A DNA stretch of 64,000 nt from the NCBI RefSeq assembly GCF_020423045.1, contig NZ_CP081943.1, forward strand, positions 4,030,001 through 4,094,000, written 5' to 3'. Of the stretch, positions 29,560-38,041 are shown piece after piece; position 1 is the first letter of the stretch, and every line of letters begins with the position of its first letter. The notes beneath the pieces were generated by a model. The model was not told the DNA's origin and ran no database searches. It saw only the letters and a list, made by a program, of their open reading frames with translations. This DNA is from Pseudomonas sp. MM213. Its GTDB lineage: Bacteria; Pseudomonadota; Gammaproteobacteria; Pseudomonadales; Pseudomonadaceae. The position numbers were made by a program, and so were the translations under genes.

Positions 29560-30270
29560 TTATGCGGCGATCTGGCGGACGAGTAATAGCATCAGGAAAT
29601 GCAGCGGATAAAGGGCATATGCCCAGCGCCGCATGGGTGGAGGACTAATGCGTCGCGCATGTCGCAACAAGAACAACCCGAGCCCTGGCGCGATCAGACA
29701 AGTGGCAATGCCAGGGAGCGCCGCACTGTTACCCAACCGGGCGGAGTAATACAGCACCTCCCACTGATTGGCGGCCAGACAGATCAACCCCGGCAACAGG
29801 CTGAAATACCGGGGCCGCTTGAGCACCAGCAACATCGCCAGCGGCAACAACACACCAAAAACGCCGAACATCAGGTATTCCGTGAACACCGCTGCCAGCA
29901 ATAAGGCAGCAACCGCAAGCAGGCGCGATGGCAGCGTCTTTTGCTGCCAGCCACGCGCGACCAACAGCCCAAGCGCCAGCGTAGGCAGCACGTTCAAGGT
30001 GTCGGGATCAGGAATGAACATCCTGTAAGGGATTTCGCTGATAGCACTAAACAGAATCAACCAGCCCAGATACCGCCATTGATGTGTGACTTGTCGTGAA
30101 CGCGACAGGTTCGCCGCCATTGCCAGACAGAACCACGGAAACGCCAGTCGTCCGGGCACATACAGCAGATCGAGGGAATAACCGACATATCGCAGGTGAT
30201 CGAGCACCATGCTCAACAGCGCCAGCCACTTGAGCAGATCCAGTGCCCCATCCCGTTGAGTCATGTGCAT
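29560..30270 (-). CDS. TraX-family membrane protein
   Basis: This 236-residue polytopic inner-membrane protein has about seven to eight helices. It begins MHMTQRDGALDLLKWLALLSMVLDHL in part, the usual TraX opening (D-L-x-K-W-x-A, then M-x-x-D-H). PGRLAFPWFCLAMAANL and a C-terminal RRWAYALYPLHFLMLLLV complete the family pattern. F-plasmid TraX acetylates pilin; chromosomal relatives in pseudomonads have no known substrate and resemble membrane acyltransferases. The start could also be the ATG two codons later (30264). Confidence 0.8.
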   Translation of the reverse strand: MHMTQRDGALDLLKWLALLSMVLDHLRYVGYSLDLLYVPGRLAFPWFCLAMAANLSRSRQVTHQWRYLGWLILFSAISEIPYRMFIPDPDTLNVLPTLALGLLVARGWQQKTLPSRLLAVAALLLAAVFTEYLMFGVFGVLLPLAMLLVLKRPRYFSLLPGLICLAANQWEVLYYSARLGNSAALPGIATCLIAPGLGLFLLRHARRISPPPMRRWAYALYPLHFLMLLLVRQIAA

Positions 30271-30403
30271 AATCGCCCGTCGTCTTTGTATTTTTCTGTC
30301 AGACGCATCCTGTGTGCTCGCCGGATGATCTTCGGTAAAGTGCGCACCATCATTGACCACGAGACGCTTCACCATAAGCGTCCCGACCACGGAAAGCAGG
30401 GCC

Positions 30404-31444
30404 ATGACCGATAAGAGCCAACAATTCGCCAGCGACAACTATTCCGGTATCTGCCCTGAAGCCTGGGCGGCGATGGAACAGGCCAACCACGGCCACCAGC
30501 GCGCCTACGGCGACGATGAATGGACCGCTCGCGCGTCCGATGATTTCCGCAAACTGTTCGAAACCGACTGCGAAGTGTTCTTCGCCTTCAACGGCACCGC
30601 CGCCAACTCCTTGGCCCTGTCGTCGCTGTGCCAGAGTTACCACAGCGTGATCTGCTCGGAAACCGCCCACGTCGAAACCGACGAATGCGGCGCGCCGGAG
30701 TTCTTTTCCAACGGCTCCAAGCTGCTGGTCGCCCGCACCGAGAACGGCAAGCTGACCCCGGAATCGATCCGCGAAGTGGCCCTCAAGCGCCAGGACATTC
30801 ACTACCCGAAACCGCGCGTCGTGACCCTGACCCAGGCCACCGAAGTCGGCAGCGTCTACACCCCGGAAGAAATCCGCGCCATCAGCGCCACCTGCAAAGA
30901 ACTCGGCCTGAACCTGCACATGGACGGCGCACGCTTCTCCAACGCCTGCGCATTCCTCGGCTGCACACCGGCCGACCTGACCTGGAAGGCCGGCGTTGAC
31001 GTGCTGTGCTTCGGCGGCACGAAAAACGGCATGGCAGTGGGTGAAGCGATTCTGTTCTTCAACCACAAACTGGCCGAAGACTTCGACTACCGCTGCAAGC
31101 AGGCCGGGCAACTGGCCTCGAAAATGCGTTTCCTCTCGGCACCGTGGGTCGGGATCCTGGAAAACGATGCCTGGCTCAAATACGCCCGCCACGCCAATCA
31201 TTGCGCGCAACTGCTGGCGGAACTGGTCAGCGATATCCAGGGCGTGGAGCTGATGTTCCCGGTGCAGGCCAACGGCGTGTTCCTGCAACTCTCGGAACCG
31301 GCCATCGCCGCACTGACCGCCAAGGGCTGGCGCTTCTACACCTTCATCGGCAACGGCGGCGCCCGCTTCATGTGCTCCTGGGACACCGAGGAAGAACGCG
31401 TACGTGAATTGGCAGCGGATATTCGCGAAGTGATGTCCCGCTAA
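30404..31444 (+). CDS. ltaE: Low-specificity L-threonine aldolase
   Basis: This 346-residue PLP enzyme cleaves L-threonine/allo-threonine, and 3-hydroxy-amino acids more broadly, to glycine plus an aldehyde. Family features are FASDNYSGICPEAW at the N-terminus, FNGTAANSLALSSL, ETAHVETDECGAPEF and the PLP-lysine segment VLCFGGTKNGMAVGEA. The ATG at 30404 (MTDKSQQF) is preceded by GGAAAG. Its place next to the sarcosine operon, as in P. aeruginosa, fits exchange of glycine with threonine. A tandem REP block follows. Confidence 0.93.
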   Translation: MTDKSQQFASDNYSGICPEAWAAMEQANHGHQRAYGDDEWTARASDDFRKLFETDCEVFFAFNGTAANSLALSSLCQSYHSVICSETAHVETDECGAPEFFSNGSKLLVARTENGKLTPESIREVALKRQDIHYPKPRVVTLTQATEVGSVYTPEEIRAISATCKELGLNLHMDGARFSNACAFLGCTPADLTWKAGVDVLCFGGTKNGMAVGEAILFFNHKLAEDFDYRCKQAGQLASKMRFLSAPWVGILENDAWLKYARHANHCAQLLAELVSDIQGVELMFPVQANGVFLQLSEPAIAALTAKGWRFYTFIGNGGARFMCSWDTEEERVRELAADIREVMSR

Positions 31445-31453
31445 CAACACAAA

Positions 31454-31536
31454 CCCTGTAGGAGCCAGCTTGCTGGCGATTGCCGCGACGCGGTGCACCT
31501 GACACACCGCCATCGCCGGCAAGCCGGCTCCTACAA
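31454..31536. repeat. REP doublet, first of a tandem pair
   Basis: Arms GTAGGAGCCAGCTTGCTGGCGAT and GCCGGCAAGCCGGCTCCTAC (split here for length) surround a spacer containing GCGGTGCACCTGACACACC. Confidence 0.88.
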
Positions 31537-31573
31537 ATCCCCGCCCCGCCTGCCATCCCGCGTACGACACAAA

Positions 31574-31643
31574 CCCTGTAGGAGCCGGCTTGCTGGCGAT
31601 CGCCGCAACGCGGTGCACCTGACACACCACCCTCGCCAGCAAG
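31574..31643. repeat. REP doublet, second tandem copy, truncated arm
   Basis: This is a near copy of the preceding element about 120 bp away. It shares the flanking CGACACAAACCCTGTAGGAG-like start and the GCGGTGCACCTGACACACC spacer. The right arm stops after CTCGCCAGCAAG. Confidence 0.85.
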
Positions 31644-31704
31644 ATGCACCACGCATGTTGGTCTACATTGAAGCGCTCAGATAACAATAATCAGGAGCGC
31701 ACGC

Positions 31705-32529
31705 ATGTCCCTTCAAGGCAAAACCCTGTTCATCACCGGCGCCAGCCGCGGGATTGGTCGTGAGATCGCGCTGCGGGCCGCGCGCGATGGGGCCAACATC
31801 GTGATTGCAGCCAAAAGTGCCGAGCCGCACGCCAAATTGCCGGGCACGATTTTCAGTGTCGCAAAGGAAGTCGAAGCCGCCGGCGGCAAGGCGCTGGCGC
31901 TGCAGGTGGATGTGCGTGATGAAGTCGCGGTGCGTGAGGCACTGGCCCGGGCCAACGAGCATTTCGGCGGCATCGATGCGCTGGTCAACAACGCCGGCGC
32001 GATCAAGCTGACCGGGGTTCAGCACATCGAGCTCAAGCGCTTTGACCTGATGCACCAGATCAACACCCGCGCCGTATTGCTGTGCAGCCAGGCAGCCCTG
32101 CCTTACCTGAAGAAAAGCAGCGGGCATATCCTCAACCTGTCACCGCCACTGAACCTGGCAACCAAGTGGTTCGCCCAATACAGCCCGTACACCGTGACCA
32201 AATACGGCATGAGCATGCTCACGTTGGGCATGAGCGAGGAATTCAAGAATTACGGGATCAGTGTCAACTCGCTGTGGCCGCAGACGATGATCGCCACCGC
32301 CGCCATCGAATTTCAGCTAGGTTCGCGTGAATCCTTCAAACATGCGCGCACGCCGGAAATCATGGCGGATGCCGCCCACGTTATCCTGGACAGCAACGGT
32401 CGCAGCATCACCGGTCGGCTGCTGATTGATGAGGAAATTCTGCGGGAGCACGGCGCGACCGAATTCGATCATTACCGCTTTGAGCCCGGCACCAACGACA
32501 AGTTGATGCCAGACCTATTCGTCGACTGA
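31705..32529 (+). CDS. Short-chain dehydrogenase/reductase
   Basis: This 274-residue SDR has the cofactor motif TGASRGIGREIAL (about residues 11-23), NNAGAIK, and the catalytic Tyr/Lys in YTVTKYG. The catalytic Ser position falls in LNLSPPLNL. Sequence around WFAQYSPYTVTKYGMSML and the VNSLWPQTMIATAA region resembles the HSDL2-like/NADP-preferring subgroup. It lies between ltaE and gbcB, and no pathway is established. The ATG at 31705 is preceded by CAGGAGCG, a good ribosome-binding site. Confidence 0.85.
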   Translation: MSLQGKTLFITGASRGIGREIALRAARDGANIVIAAKSAEPHAKLPGTIFSVAKEVEAAGGKALALQVDVRDEVAVREALARANEHFGGIDALVNNAGAIKLTGVQHIELKRFDLMHQINTRAVLLCSQAALPYLKKSSGHILNLSPPLNLATKWFAQYSPYTVTKYGMSMLTLGMSEEFKNYGISVNSLWPQTMIATAAIEFQLGSRESFKHARTPEIMADAAHVILDSNGRSITGRLLIDEEILREHGATEFDHYRFEPGTNDKLMPDLFVD

Positions 32530-32540
32530 AAAACACCGCA

Positions 32541-32640
32541 CCTGTGGGAGCGAGACCGGCTTGCCGGCGATAGCGGCAGACCAGCCAACATTGATGTTGA
32601 ATGTACCGCAGCCATCGCGAGCAGGCTCGCTCCCACAGGT
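32541..32640. repeat. REP doublet at the convergent SDR/gbcB junction
   Basis: Mixed arms of the GTGGGAGCGAGACCGGCTTGC and CGCGAGCAGGCTCGCTCCCAC types; the spacer is similar in style to 29459-29558. Confidence 0.88.
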
Positions 32641-32653
32641 TGCGCGGCGTGTA

Positions 32654-33754
32654 TCAATACTCGATGCGAACGTCGCCCTTCGGCACGCTGCAGCACGACA
32701 GGATGAACCCTTCGGCTTCGTCTTCCTCGGTGATCCCGCCGTTGTGGTCCATCTCCACTTCGCCGCCAAGCTTGAGCACCTTGCAGGTGCCGCAAATGCC
32801 CATGCCGCATGCTTTCGGAATCATCAGGCCGACCTTGGCGGCCGCCGCATGCACGGTCTCGCCCGGTGCCACGCGGATGCTCTTGCCCGAGGCGGTGAAT
32901 TCCACCTCATGCAAATCAGCCGCATCGATTTCCGGCGCGTCAGCGGCCTGCTCGGCATTCTCCACGGCATCGGCGATCGCCTCTGGCGGCGTGGCGCCGA
33001 ACGATTCCTCGTGGTAGTGCTTCATATTGAAGCCGGCGTTTTCCAGCAGGCGCTTGACCGCGTTCATGTAAGGCGTCGGGCCGCAGCAGAACACTTCGCG
33101 CTCAAGGAAGTCCGGGACCATCAGTTCCAGCATCTTGTGGTTCAGATAACCGCGATAACCGGCCCATGGCTCACCAAAACCATGTTTTTCACAGATCAGG
33201 TGCAGGCTGAAATTTTCGATCCGCGCTGCCATGTGTTCCAGCTCGCGGTGATAAATGATGTCTTTCGGCGAGCGGGCGCTGTGGATAAACGCCATGTCGA
33301 CATTGCCGTTGGTATCGAAGAACCAGCGGGCCATGGACATGCACGGCGTGATGCCCACGCCGCCACTGAGGTACAGCACTTTCGGGTTCGGGAAGTCGAT
33401 CGCGTTAAACAGCCCGACCGGGCCGTGCACCGCCAGTTCGTAGCCTTCATGCAGGGTGTCGTGCAGCCAGTTCGAAACCTTGCCGCCCGGCACGCGCTTG
33501 ATCGTTACCGAAAAGCTGTACGGCACCGAGGGCGAACTGGAAATGGTGTACGAACGCATGATCTGCTGGCCATCGATTTCCAGCTCCAGGGTGACGAATT
33601 GCCCCGGCTTGAAGAAGAACATGATCGGCTGGTCGGCCATAAAGCAGAAGGTGCGCACATCCCAGGTTTCCTGGATGACTTTGACGCAACGGACGATGTG
33701 TCGGCCATTGGCCCAGGTCTGGGTGGTTACCGGATTCAGGAAGCTGTTGGACAT
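32654..33754 (-). CDS. gbcB: Glycine betaine demethylase reductase subunit GbcB
   Basis: This 366-residue reductase has an FAD-binding domain (RSYTISSSP), a NAD(P)-binding domain (LSGGVGITPCMSM, FCCGPTPYM) and a C-terminal plant-type 2Fe-2S ferredoxin. The cluster cysteines lie in CGMGICGTC (about residues 319-327), with the fourth about 30 residues later. It supplies electrons to the Rieske oxygenase GbcA, which removes one methyl group from glycine betaine. The ATG at 33754 is preceded by GGAGAACAGC. It is divergent from gbcA and shares a 281-bp control region. Confidence 0.95.
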   Translation of the reverse strand: MSNSFLNPVTTQTWANGRHIVRCVKVIQETWDVRTFCFMADQPIMFFFKPGQFVTLELEIDGQQIMRSYTISSSPSVPYSFSVTIKRVPGGKVSNWLHDTLHEGYELAVHGPVGLFNAIDFPNPKVLYLSGGVGITPCMSMARWFFDTNGNVDMAFIHSARSPKDIIYHRELEHMAARIENFSLHLICEKHGFGEPWAGYRGYLNHKMLELMVPDFLEREVFCCGPTPYMNAVKRLLENAGFNMKHYHEESFGATPPEAIADAVENAEQAADAPEIDAADLHEVEFTASGKSIRVAPGETVHAAAAKVGLMIPKACGMGICGTCKVLKLGGEVEMDHNGGITEEDEAEGFILSCCSVPKGDVRIEY

Positions 33755-34035
33755 GCTGTTCTCCACCGCCGATGGTCGGCCTTATGTTGACGATTCTGCG
33801 TATAGCGCAGACCACCCATTTACCTATCTGCGACATTCACATACTTATCGCGACCAGCCCCCAACTGCCGGGGGTTACGCGTCGGGAACAGATTGGGCCA
33901 TGTCGCCCATGGATAAGGTTCCGGGCAACGCCGGCCCCACACTCGCCCCATACCAAGACATAACCTTTACACCTTGCGTAGCAACCCTGATCAGCCACTT
34001 TCGCGGCCACGCAGATGGCCTTGAGGATATACACG
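33755..34035. promoter_or_regulatory. Divergent gbcB/gbcA control region
   Basis: The 281-bp non-coding gap between divergent genes contains two similar blocks 20 bp apart, ATCTGCGAC (around 33827-33834) and TTATCGCGACC (33845-33855). They resemble the paired repeat upstream of cbcX. GbdR activates gbcA and gbcB in P. aeruginosa, so these are candidate GbdR half-sites. There is also a CCCCC...GGGGG dyad at 33859-33875. Confidence 0.5.
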
Positions 34036-35331
34036 ATGGACGTCACCGCAAAAATCAGCCTGGGCGATCCGCTGGAACCCGCACGCAAGGCCACCGCGCA
34101 GATGCTGCAAGAGCGCGAGCGCACCTTCTCGCTGCCGCAGCCGTTTTACTCTGACGAGCGGCTGTTTGATATCGACATGCAGGAGATCTTCCAGAAAGAG
34201 TGGTTGATCGCCGGCATGACCTGCGAAATCCCGACCAAGGGCAACTACCTGACCCTGCAAGTCGGCAAGAACCCGATCATCGTGATTCGCGGCGCCGAAG
34301 GCGTGGTACACGCCTTCCACAACGTCTGCCGTCACCGCGGTTCGCGGCTGTGCACCAGTGAAAAAGGCAAAGTCGCCAAGCTGGTCTGCCACTACCACCA
34401 GTGGACCTACGAGCTGGACGGCCGCCTGCTGTTCGCCGGCACCGAGATGGGCGCCGATTTCGACATGAAGCAGTACGGCCTCAAACCGGTGAACGTGAAG
34501 ACCGCCGGCGGCTATATCTTCATCAGCCTGTCGGAGAATCCGCCGGCCATTGATGACTTCCTGTCGACGCTGAACCATTACATGGAACCGTACGACATGG
34601 AAAACACCAAGGTGGCGGTGCAAACCACCTTGATGGAAAAGGCCAACTGGAAACTGGTGCTGGAAAACAACCGCGAGTGCTACCACTGCAACGCGTCGCA
34701 CCCGGAACTGCTGAAAACCCTGCTGGAATGGGACGACGTCACCGACCCGCGCGCCGACCAGGCGTTCAAGGACCACGTCGCCGCTTCCGCCGCTGCCTGG
34801 GAAGCCGAGAAGATTCCTTACGCCCACGCCAGCTTCGGCCTGCGTAACCGCATCGTGCGCATGCCGCTGCTCAAGGGCACCGTGTCGATGACCATGGACG
34901 GCAAACAGGGTTGCGCCAAACTCATGGGCCGCATCAAGAACCCGGACCTGGGCTCGATGCGCATCCTGCACCTGCCGCACTCGTGGAACCACTGCATGGG
35001 CGACCACATCATCGTCTTCACCGTGTGGCCGATCAGCGCGCAGGAAACCATGGTCACCACCAAGTGGATCGTGCACAAGGATGCCGTCGAAGGCGTCGAC
35101 TACGACGTGGAGCGCATGCGCCAGGTCTGGGATGCCACCAACGACCAGGACCGTCGCCTGGCTGAAGAAAACCAGCGCGGCATCAACTCCTCGGCTTACC
35201 AGCCAGGGCCTTACTCCAAGACCTATGAGTTTGGTGTGGTGAACTTTGTGGACTGGTACAGCGAGCGTCTGCTGAACAACCTCGGCGCTGAGCCTGCGCC
35301 TTACCTCAAAGGGGTTCCGGTTCAGGGTTAA
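34036..35331 (+). CDS. gbcA: Glycine betaine demethylase oxygenase subunit GbcA
   Basis: This 431-residue Rieske-type oxygenase converts glycine betaine to dimethylglycine and formaldehyde. The Rieske ligands C98/H100 (CRHRGSRL) and C118/H121 (CHYHQW) are intact. The mononuclear-iron region ENNRECYHCNASHPELL lies at about residues 208-225. The ATG at 34036 (MDVTAKISLG) was chosen over an in-frame ATG seven codons upstream because it follows GAGGATATACACG and matches family length. It is a committed early step of the betaine catabolic pathway spread over this window. Confidence 0.95.
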   Translation: MDVTAKISLGDPLEPARKATAQMLQERERTFSLPQPFYSDERLFDIDMQEIFQKEWLIAGMTCEIPTKGNYLTLQVGKNPIIVIRGAEGVVHAFHNVCRHRGSRLCTSEKGKVAKLVCHYHQWTYELDGRLLFAGTEMGADFDMKQYGLKPVNVKTAGGYIFISLSENPPAIDDFLSTLNHYMEPYDMENTKVAVQTTLMEKANWKLVLENNRECYHCNASHPELLKTLLEWDDVTDPRADQAFKDHVAASAAAWEAEKIPYAHASFGLRNRIVRMPLLKGTVSMTMDGKQGCAKLMGRIKNPDLGSMRILHLPHSWNHCMGDHIIVFTVWPISAQETMVTTKWIVHKDAVEGVDYDVERMRQVWDATNDQDRRLAEENQRGINSSAYQPGPYSKTYEFGVVNFVDWYSERLLNNLGAEPAPYLKGVPVQG

Positions 35332-35340
35332 AGATCAAAA

Positions 35341-35420
35341 GCATCGCGAGCAGGCTCGCTCCCACAGGGGATCTTTGGCGCACCGAAGATCAAATGTAGG
35401 AGCAAGCTTGCTCGCGATGG
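35341..35420. repeat. REP doublet after gbcA
   Basis: Arms CATCGCGAGCAGGCTCGCTCC and GTAGGAGCAAGCTTGCTCGCG, of two subtypes. Confidence 0.82.
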
Positions 35421-35499
35421 CGCAATCCCTCGCAACACATCCCCTTCTGACTCTCCGCGACATTAGAACTGTACGAAATATGATCTATTCCGTTCAGCG

Positions 35500-36115
35500 C
35501 TATGCCCTACGTGGCTTTCAGCCTTCCGCAAACAAGTTATCCACACCTCCACCCACAGCTAATGGGGACAAGTGTGCGACACCCCCTAACTTTCTCCACA
35601 GAAACCGAAGAAAATCCGTGACTTATCCAGAAGCAGGGTTTTGAACAGCGATTGGTTGTTTTTTGACCTGACACCTGAAAGCCACGCAGTACGTGGCCTG
35701 TAGCGGATGGCGAACACCTTATCCACAGAAGCGCCAACAGACTTTGGGGGCAACTTCGCCGCCTCTGTGGAAAACCGCCGAAAGCCGCGATAAATCAGGG
35801 TTTGCGCGAGGTTCGCCGCTCCAAACCGGCAAATTGATCATTTTTTAATCATGCAGCGTACAGGCCCGGTTTATATGGCCTGTAGCGGACAGCGAACATC
35901 TTATCCACAGAAGCGCCAACAGAGATTGGGGGCAAGTATTGGCGAACGAACAGACTTATCCTCTGGAAAAAGCCCGAAAAAACCGCAACTTAGGCTGGTT
36001 GTTTTTTGTACGAAGGCTTGCAGGGCTTGATTTGTATGGCGTGTAGCGATGGGCGAACACGTTATCCACAGAAGCGCTAACAGGGATTGTGGGTAACCGT
36101 GATCAAACCCTGTTG
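35500..36115. repeat. Degenerate tandem repeat array with one DnaA box per unit
   Basis: Four related units of roughly 160-182 bp fill most of the 771-bp gap. The clearest copies share TGGC(C/G)TGTAGCG, then GCGAACA, a perfect TTATCCACA, and AGAAGCGC(C/T)AACAG. The DnaA boxes are at 35537-35545, 35719-35727, 35901-35909 and 36062-36070, spaced 182, 182 and 161 bp. Poly-T blocks such as TTGGTTGTTTTTT recur between boxes. No convincing gene is present, although short frames on the minus strand encode similar peptides because they read the repeat. Confidence 0.8.
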
Positions 36116-37266
36116 AAACAGGACAAGCCCGAAGCAATATCCAGATTCAACTCGTAATCATTGAATGCACGCCATCCGAGCAAAATCGACGGCACGTACT
36201 GCCCAAGCAGCATCGACGGCGGGATCGTAAAGTCCGGGTAGTACTTGTAGGCGATCAGACGGGTACGCCCGGACAAGCTCAACTCGCCCTTGAAGATCTG
36301 GTGGTGCGGCTTATCAATGACATGAACAGGTGAAGTGCCGGGCGAGGCGGATGTCAGGTAATCCACATTGCCGGTGTCGATAATCGCCACGGTCGCACGC
36401 CGATCCAGCCGCGCAGCAAGGGTCAATCGTTGATTGATGTCGATACGCACGAAGGTGACCGGCGAATCACATCGTGTGGGCGCCGCAGCGTTGATCTCCA
36501 GCGTCTTTTTCGTAATGGTCAATCGTCCCAGCTTACCGATCAGGTCGAGCCCCAATAAGTTATCCCGGTCACTGACAAACACCAGGACGTTCCTGAACTC
36601 GCTGGCACCGATCTTCAGGGACTCAAGGATTCCGAGTTTGGCCGCCAGGTCCCGCTCGCCGTAGAAAGTGCTGTAGCCGTAATCAGAGTCGGTCAGCAGC
36701 TTGATGCCCATCTGCTTCGCGGTTTCGCTGTTGACCCGGGTTTGCGGGGCGCCCGTATCCAGAATGAACCGCGCCGAAACACCGTTGGCGGCTTTGACAT
36801 CGAGGTACGGCAGCACCTCATTCGTCTCGTGGCCATCGCCTGGGGAAGGATGAATCGGCAGCACTTCGCGTCGCGGTGATCTTGTCAGCGAGAAATCGGC
36901 GACCTGACGCAAGGTCGCGATCGATTCACCGCCGAACATGGAGAACAACTGTTGGAGTTCAGGGTCATTGGCGATGGCTTGAGCATGGCGCCGCTTGATT
37001 GCCAGGTAGTAGTCGGGCAGCTGGTTGGCAGCCTTGGTCTCGAACATTCTGGCGAGAACGGTGACTGAACAATTGAGGTTTTTATCAGGCGCCAACACCT
37101 GATCGCAGTGTTGCTTCATTTGCGCCAGGGAGGCGTGCCGCCCCTGCGCAGAGTCGATCCATTGATAGAAATCCGGATCGCCCTGGCGGGTTTCAGCGGC
37201 CGCAACCATCACAACCAGCATCACGCCACAGATCAGACATGTCTCACGCCGACTGACCGTGCTCAT
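36103..37266 (-). CDS. Retropepsin-like aspartic protease with two DTG motifs
   Basis: This 387-residue protein has an N-terminal signal/anchor (CLICGVMLVVMVAAA), so it is likely periplasmic. A ~130-residue helical region precedes two consecutive pepsin-like lobes. Lobe 1 has D170-T171-G172 (FILDTGAPQT) and LLGLD at 237-241. Lobe 2 has D297-T298-G299 (AIIDTGN) and ILLGW at 361-365. Each lobe therefore has the Asp-Thr-Gly and the hydrophobic-hydrophobic-Gly motif. Bacterial retropepsins usually carry one lobe and dimerise, so this could act as a monomer. The ATG at 37266 was preferred to an upstream TTG. Substrate unknown. Confidence 0.75.
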   Translation of the reverse strand: MSTVSRRETCLICGVMLVVMVAAAETRQGDPDFYQWIDSAQGRHASLAQMKQHCDQVLAPDKNLNCSVTVLARMFETKAANQLPDYYLAIKRRHAQAIANDPELQQLFSMFGGESIATLRQVADFSLTRSPRREVLPIHPSPGDGHETNEVLPYLDVKAANGVSARFILDTGAPQTRVNSETAKQMGIKLLTDSDYGYSTFYGERDLAAKLGILESLKIGASEFRNVLVFVSDRDNLLGLDLIGKLGRLTITKKTLEINAAAPTRCDSPVTFVRIDINQRLTLAARLDRRATVAIIDTGNVDYLTSASPGTSPVHVIDKPHHQIFKGELSLSGRTRLIAYKYYPDFTIPPSMLLGQYVPSILLGWRAFNDYELNLDIASGLSCFNRV

Positions 37267-37345
37267 CGGCAACCCATTCCTGAAAACGAGTTTTATGAAT
37301 CAGCGCTGCTGCCGCCTCGGGCCGCTCATTAAGAAATGTAGCTCA

Positions 37346-37912
37346 CTAGGGCCACTGCATGAGGTAAGCGTCGCCGGTCACCCGAATCATCGGGTGTGGC
37401 GTGATCTGGCAGGTATCGACGATGCGGAAACCATGCCGCTCATAGAAACGACGGGCGCCGGTGTTGACGGCGTAGTCGATCAGGCTCAAGCCCTTGAGCC
37501 CCAACTGGCGGGCGCGTTCGTGAGCGTGGGCGAGGAACTGTTTGCCAAGGCCTTGGTTGCGCCAGCCTTCATGCAGCGCGAGGCTCGATATGTACAGCGT
37601 GTCGGGGATTTCCATGTCGGCATACGGCACCAGCACCGGATCGGTGGTGGGCTCGGCCAGTGGATCGTGGCGCATCACGTAGCTGTGCATCATGCCGATG
37701 ACGTGGCCGTCGGCCTCGGCGATGAGGCAGTTCTGGTAGGAGAAATCCACGTCGTCACGGGCGTAACGCAGGGCGCCGACGTCCAACAGATCCTGGCCGG
37801 GTTCGGCGATTTGGCTCCAGATGTAATCCGAAGCGCCTTCCGAGGAAATCTGGAACAGACGGGCAATTTCCCGCGCATCCGCGCGCAGGGCCGAACGAAA
37901 TTTGACGGTCAT
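37346..37912 (-). CDS. GNAT-family N-acetyltransferase
   Basis: This 188-residue protein has one GNAT domain. The acetyl-CoA-binding motif A appears as LALHEGWRNQGLGKQFLAHAHERAR (only the Q/R-x-x-G-x-G/A part, RNQGLG, is diagnostic). It is followed by LGLKGLSLIDYAVNTGARRFYERHGF, with the typical A-x-x-x-Y-x-x-x-G-F ending. The N-terminus (MTVKFRSALRADAREIARLF) is also typical. The acceptor substrate is unknown. A REP doublet lies between it and the ETF genes. Confidence 0.85.
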   Translation of the reverse strand: MTVKFRSALRADAREIARLFQISSEGASDYIWSQIAEPGQDLLDVGALRYARDDVDFSYQNCLIAEADGHVIGMMHSYVMRHDPLAEPTTDPVLVPYADMEIPDTLYISSLALHEGWRNQGLGKQFLAHAHERARQLGLKGLSLIDYAVNTGARRFYERHGFRIVDTCQITPHPMIRVTGDAYLMQWP

Positions 37913-37921
37913 TAAACTTTC

Positions 37922-38019
37922 CCCCTGTGGGAGCGAGACCGGCTTGCCGGCGATAGCGGTGTATCAGCTGAATAGATGTCAACTGATACACCACCATCGC
38001 GAGCAGGCTCACTCCTACA
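37922..38019. repeat. REP doublet between GNAT gene and etfB-like gene
   Basis: Mixed GTGGGAGCGAGACCGGCTTGC and CGCGAGCAGGCTCACTCCTAC arms. The spacer itself contains a TGATACACC-type dyad (GGTGTATCAG facing CTGATACACC). Confidence 0.88.
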
Positions 38020-38041
38020 TTAGTTCTGTGCAGATTCGCGG

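Noticed and set aside
35537..35737. Short minus-strand frames in the 35.5-36.1 kb gap encoding Cys/Trp-rich peptides
   Set aside because: The peptides resemble each other only because they read the same DNA repeat; no ribosome-binding sites or known domains. Treated as a repeat array.
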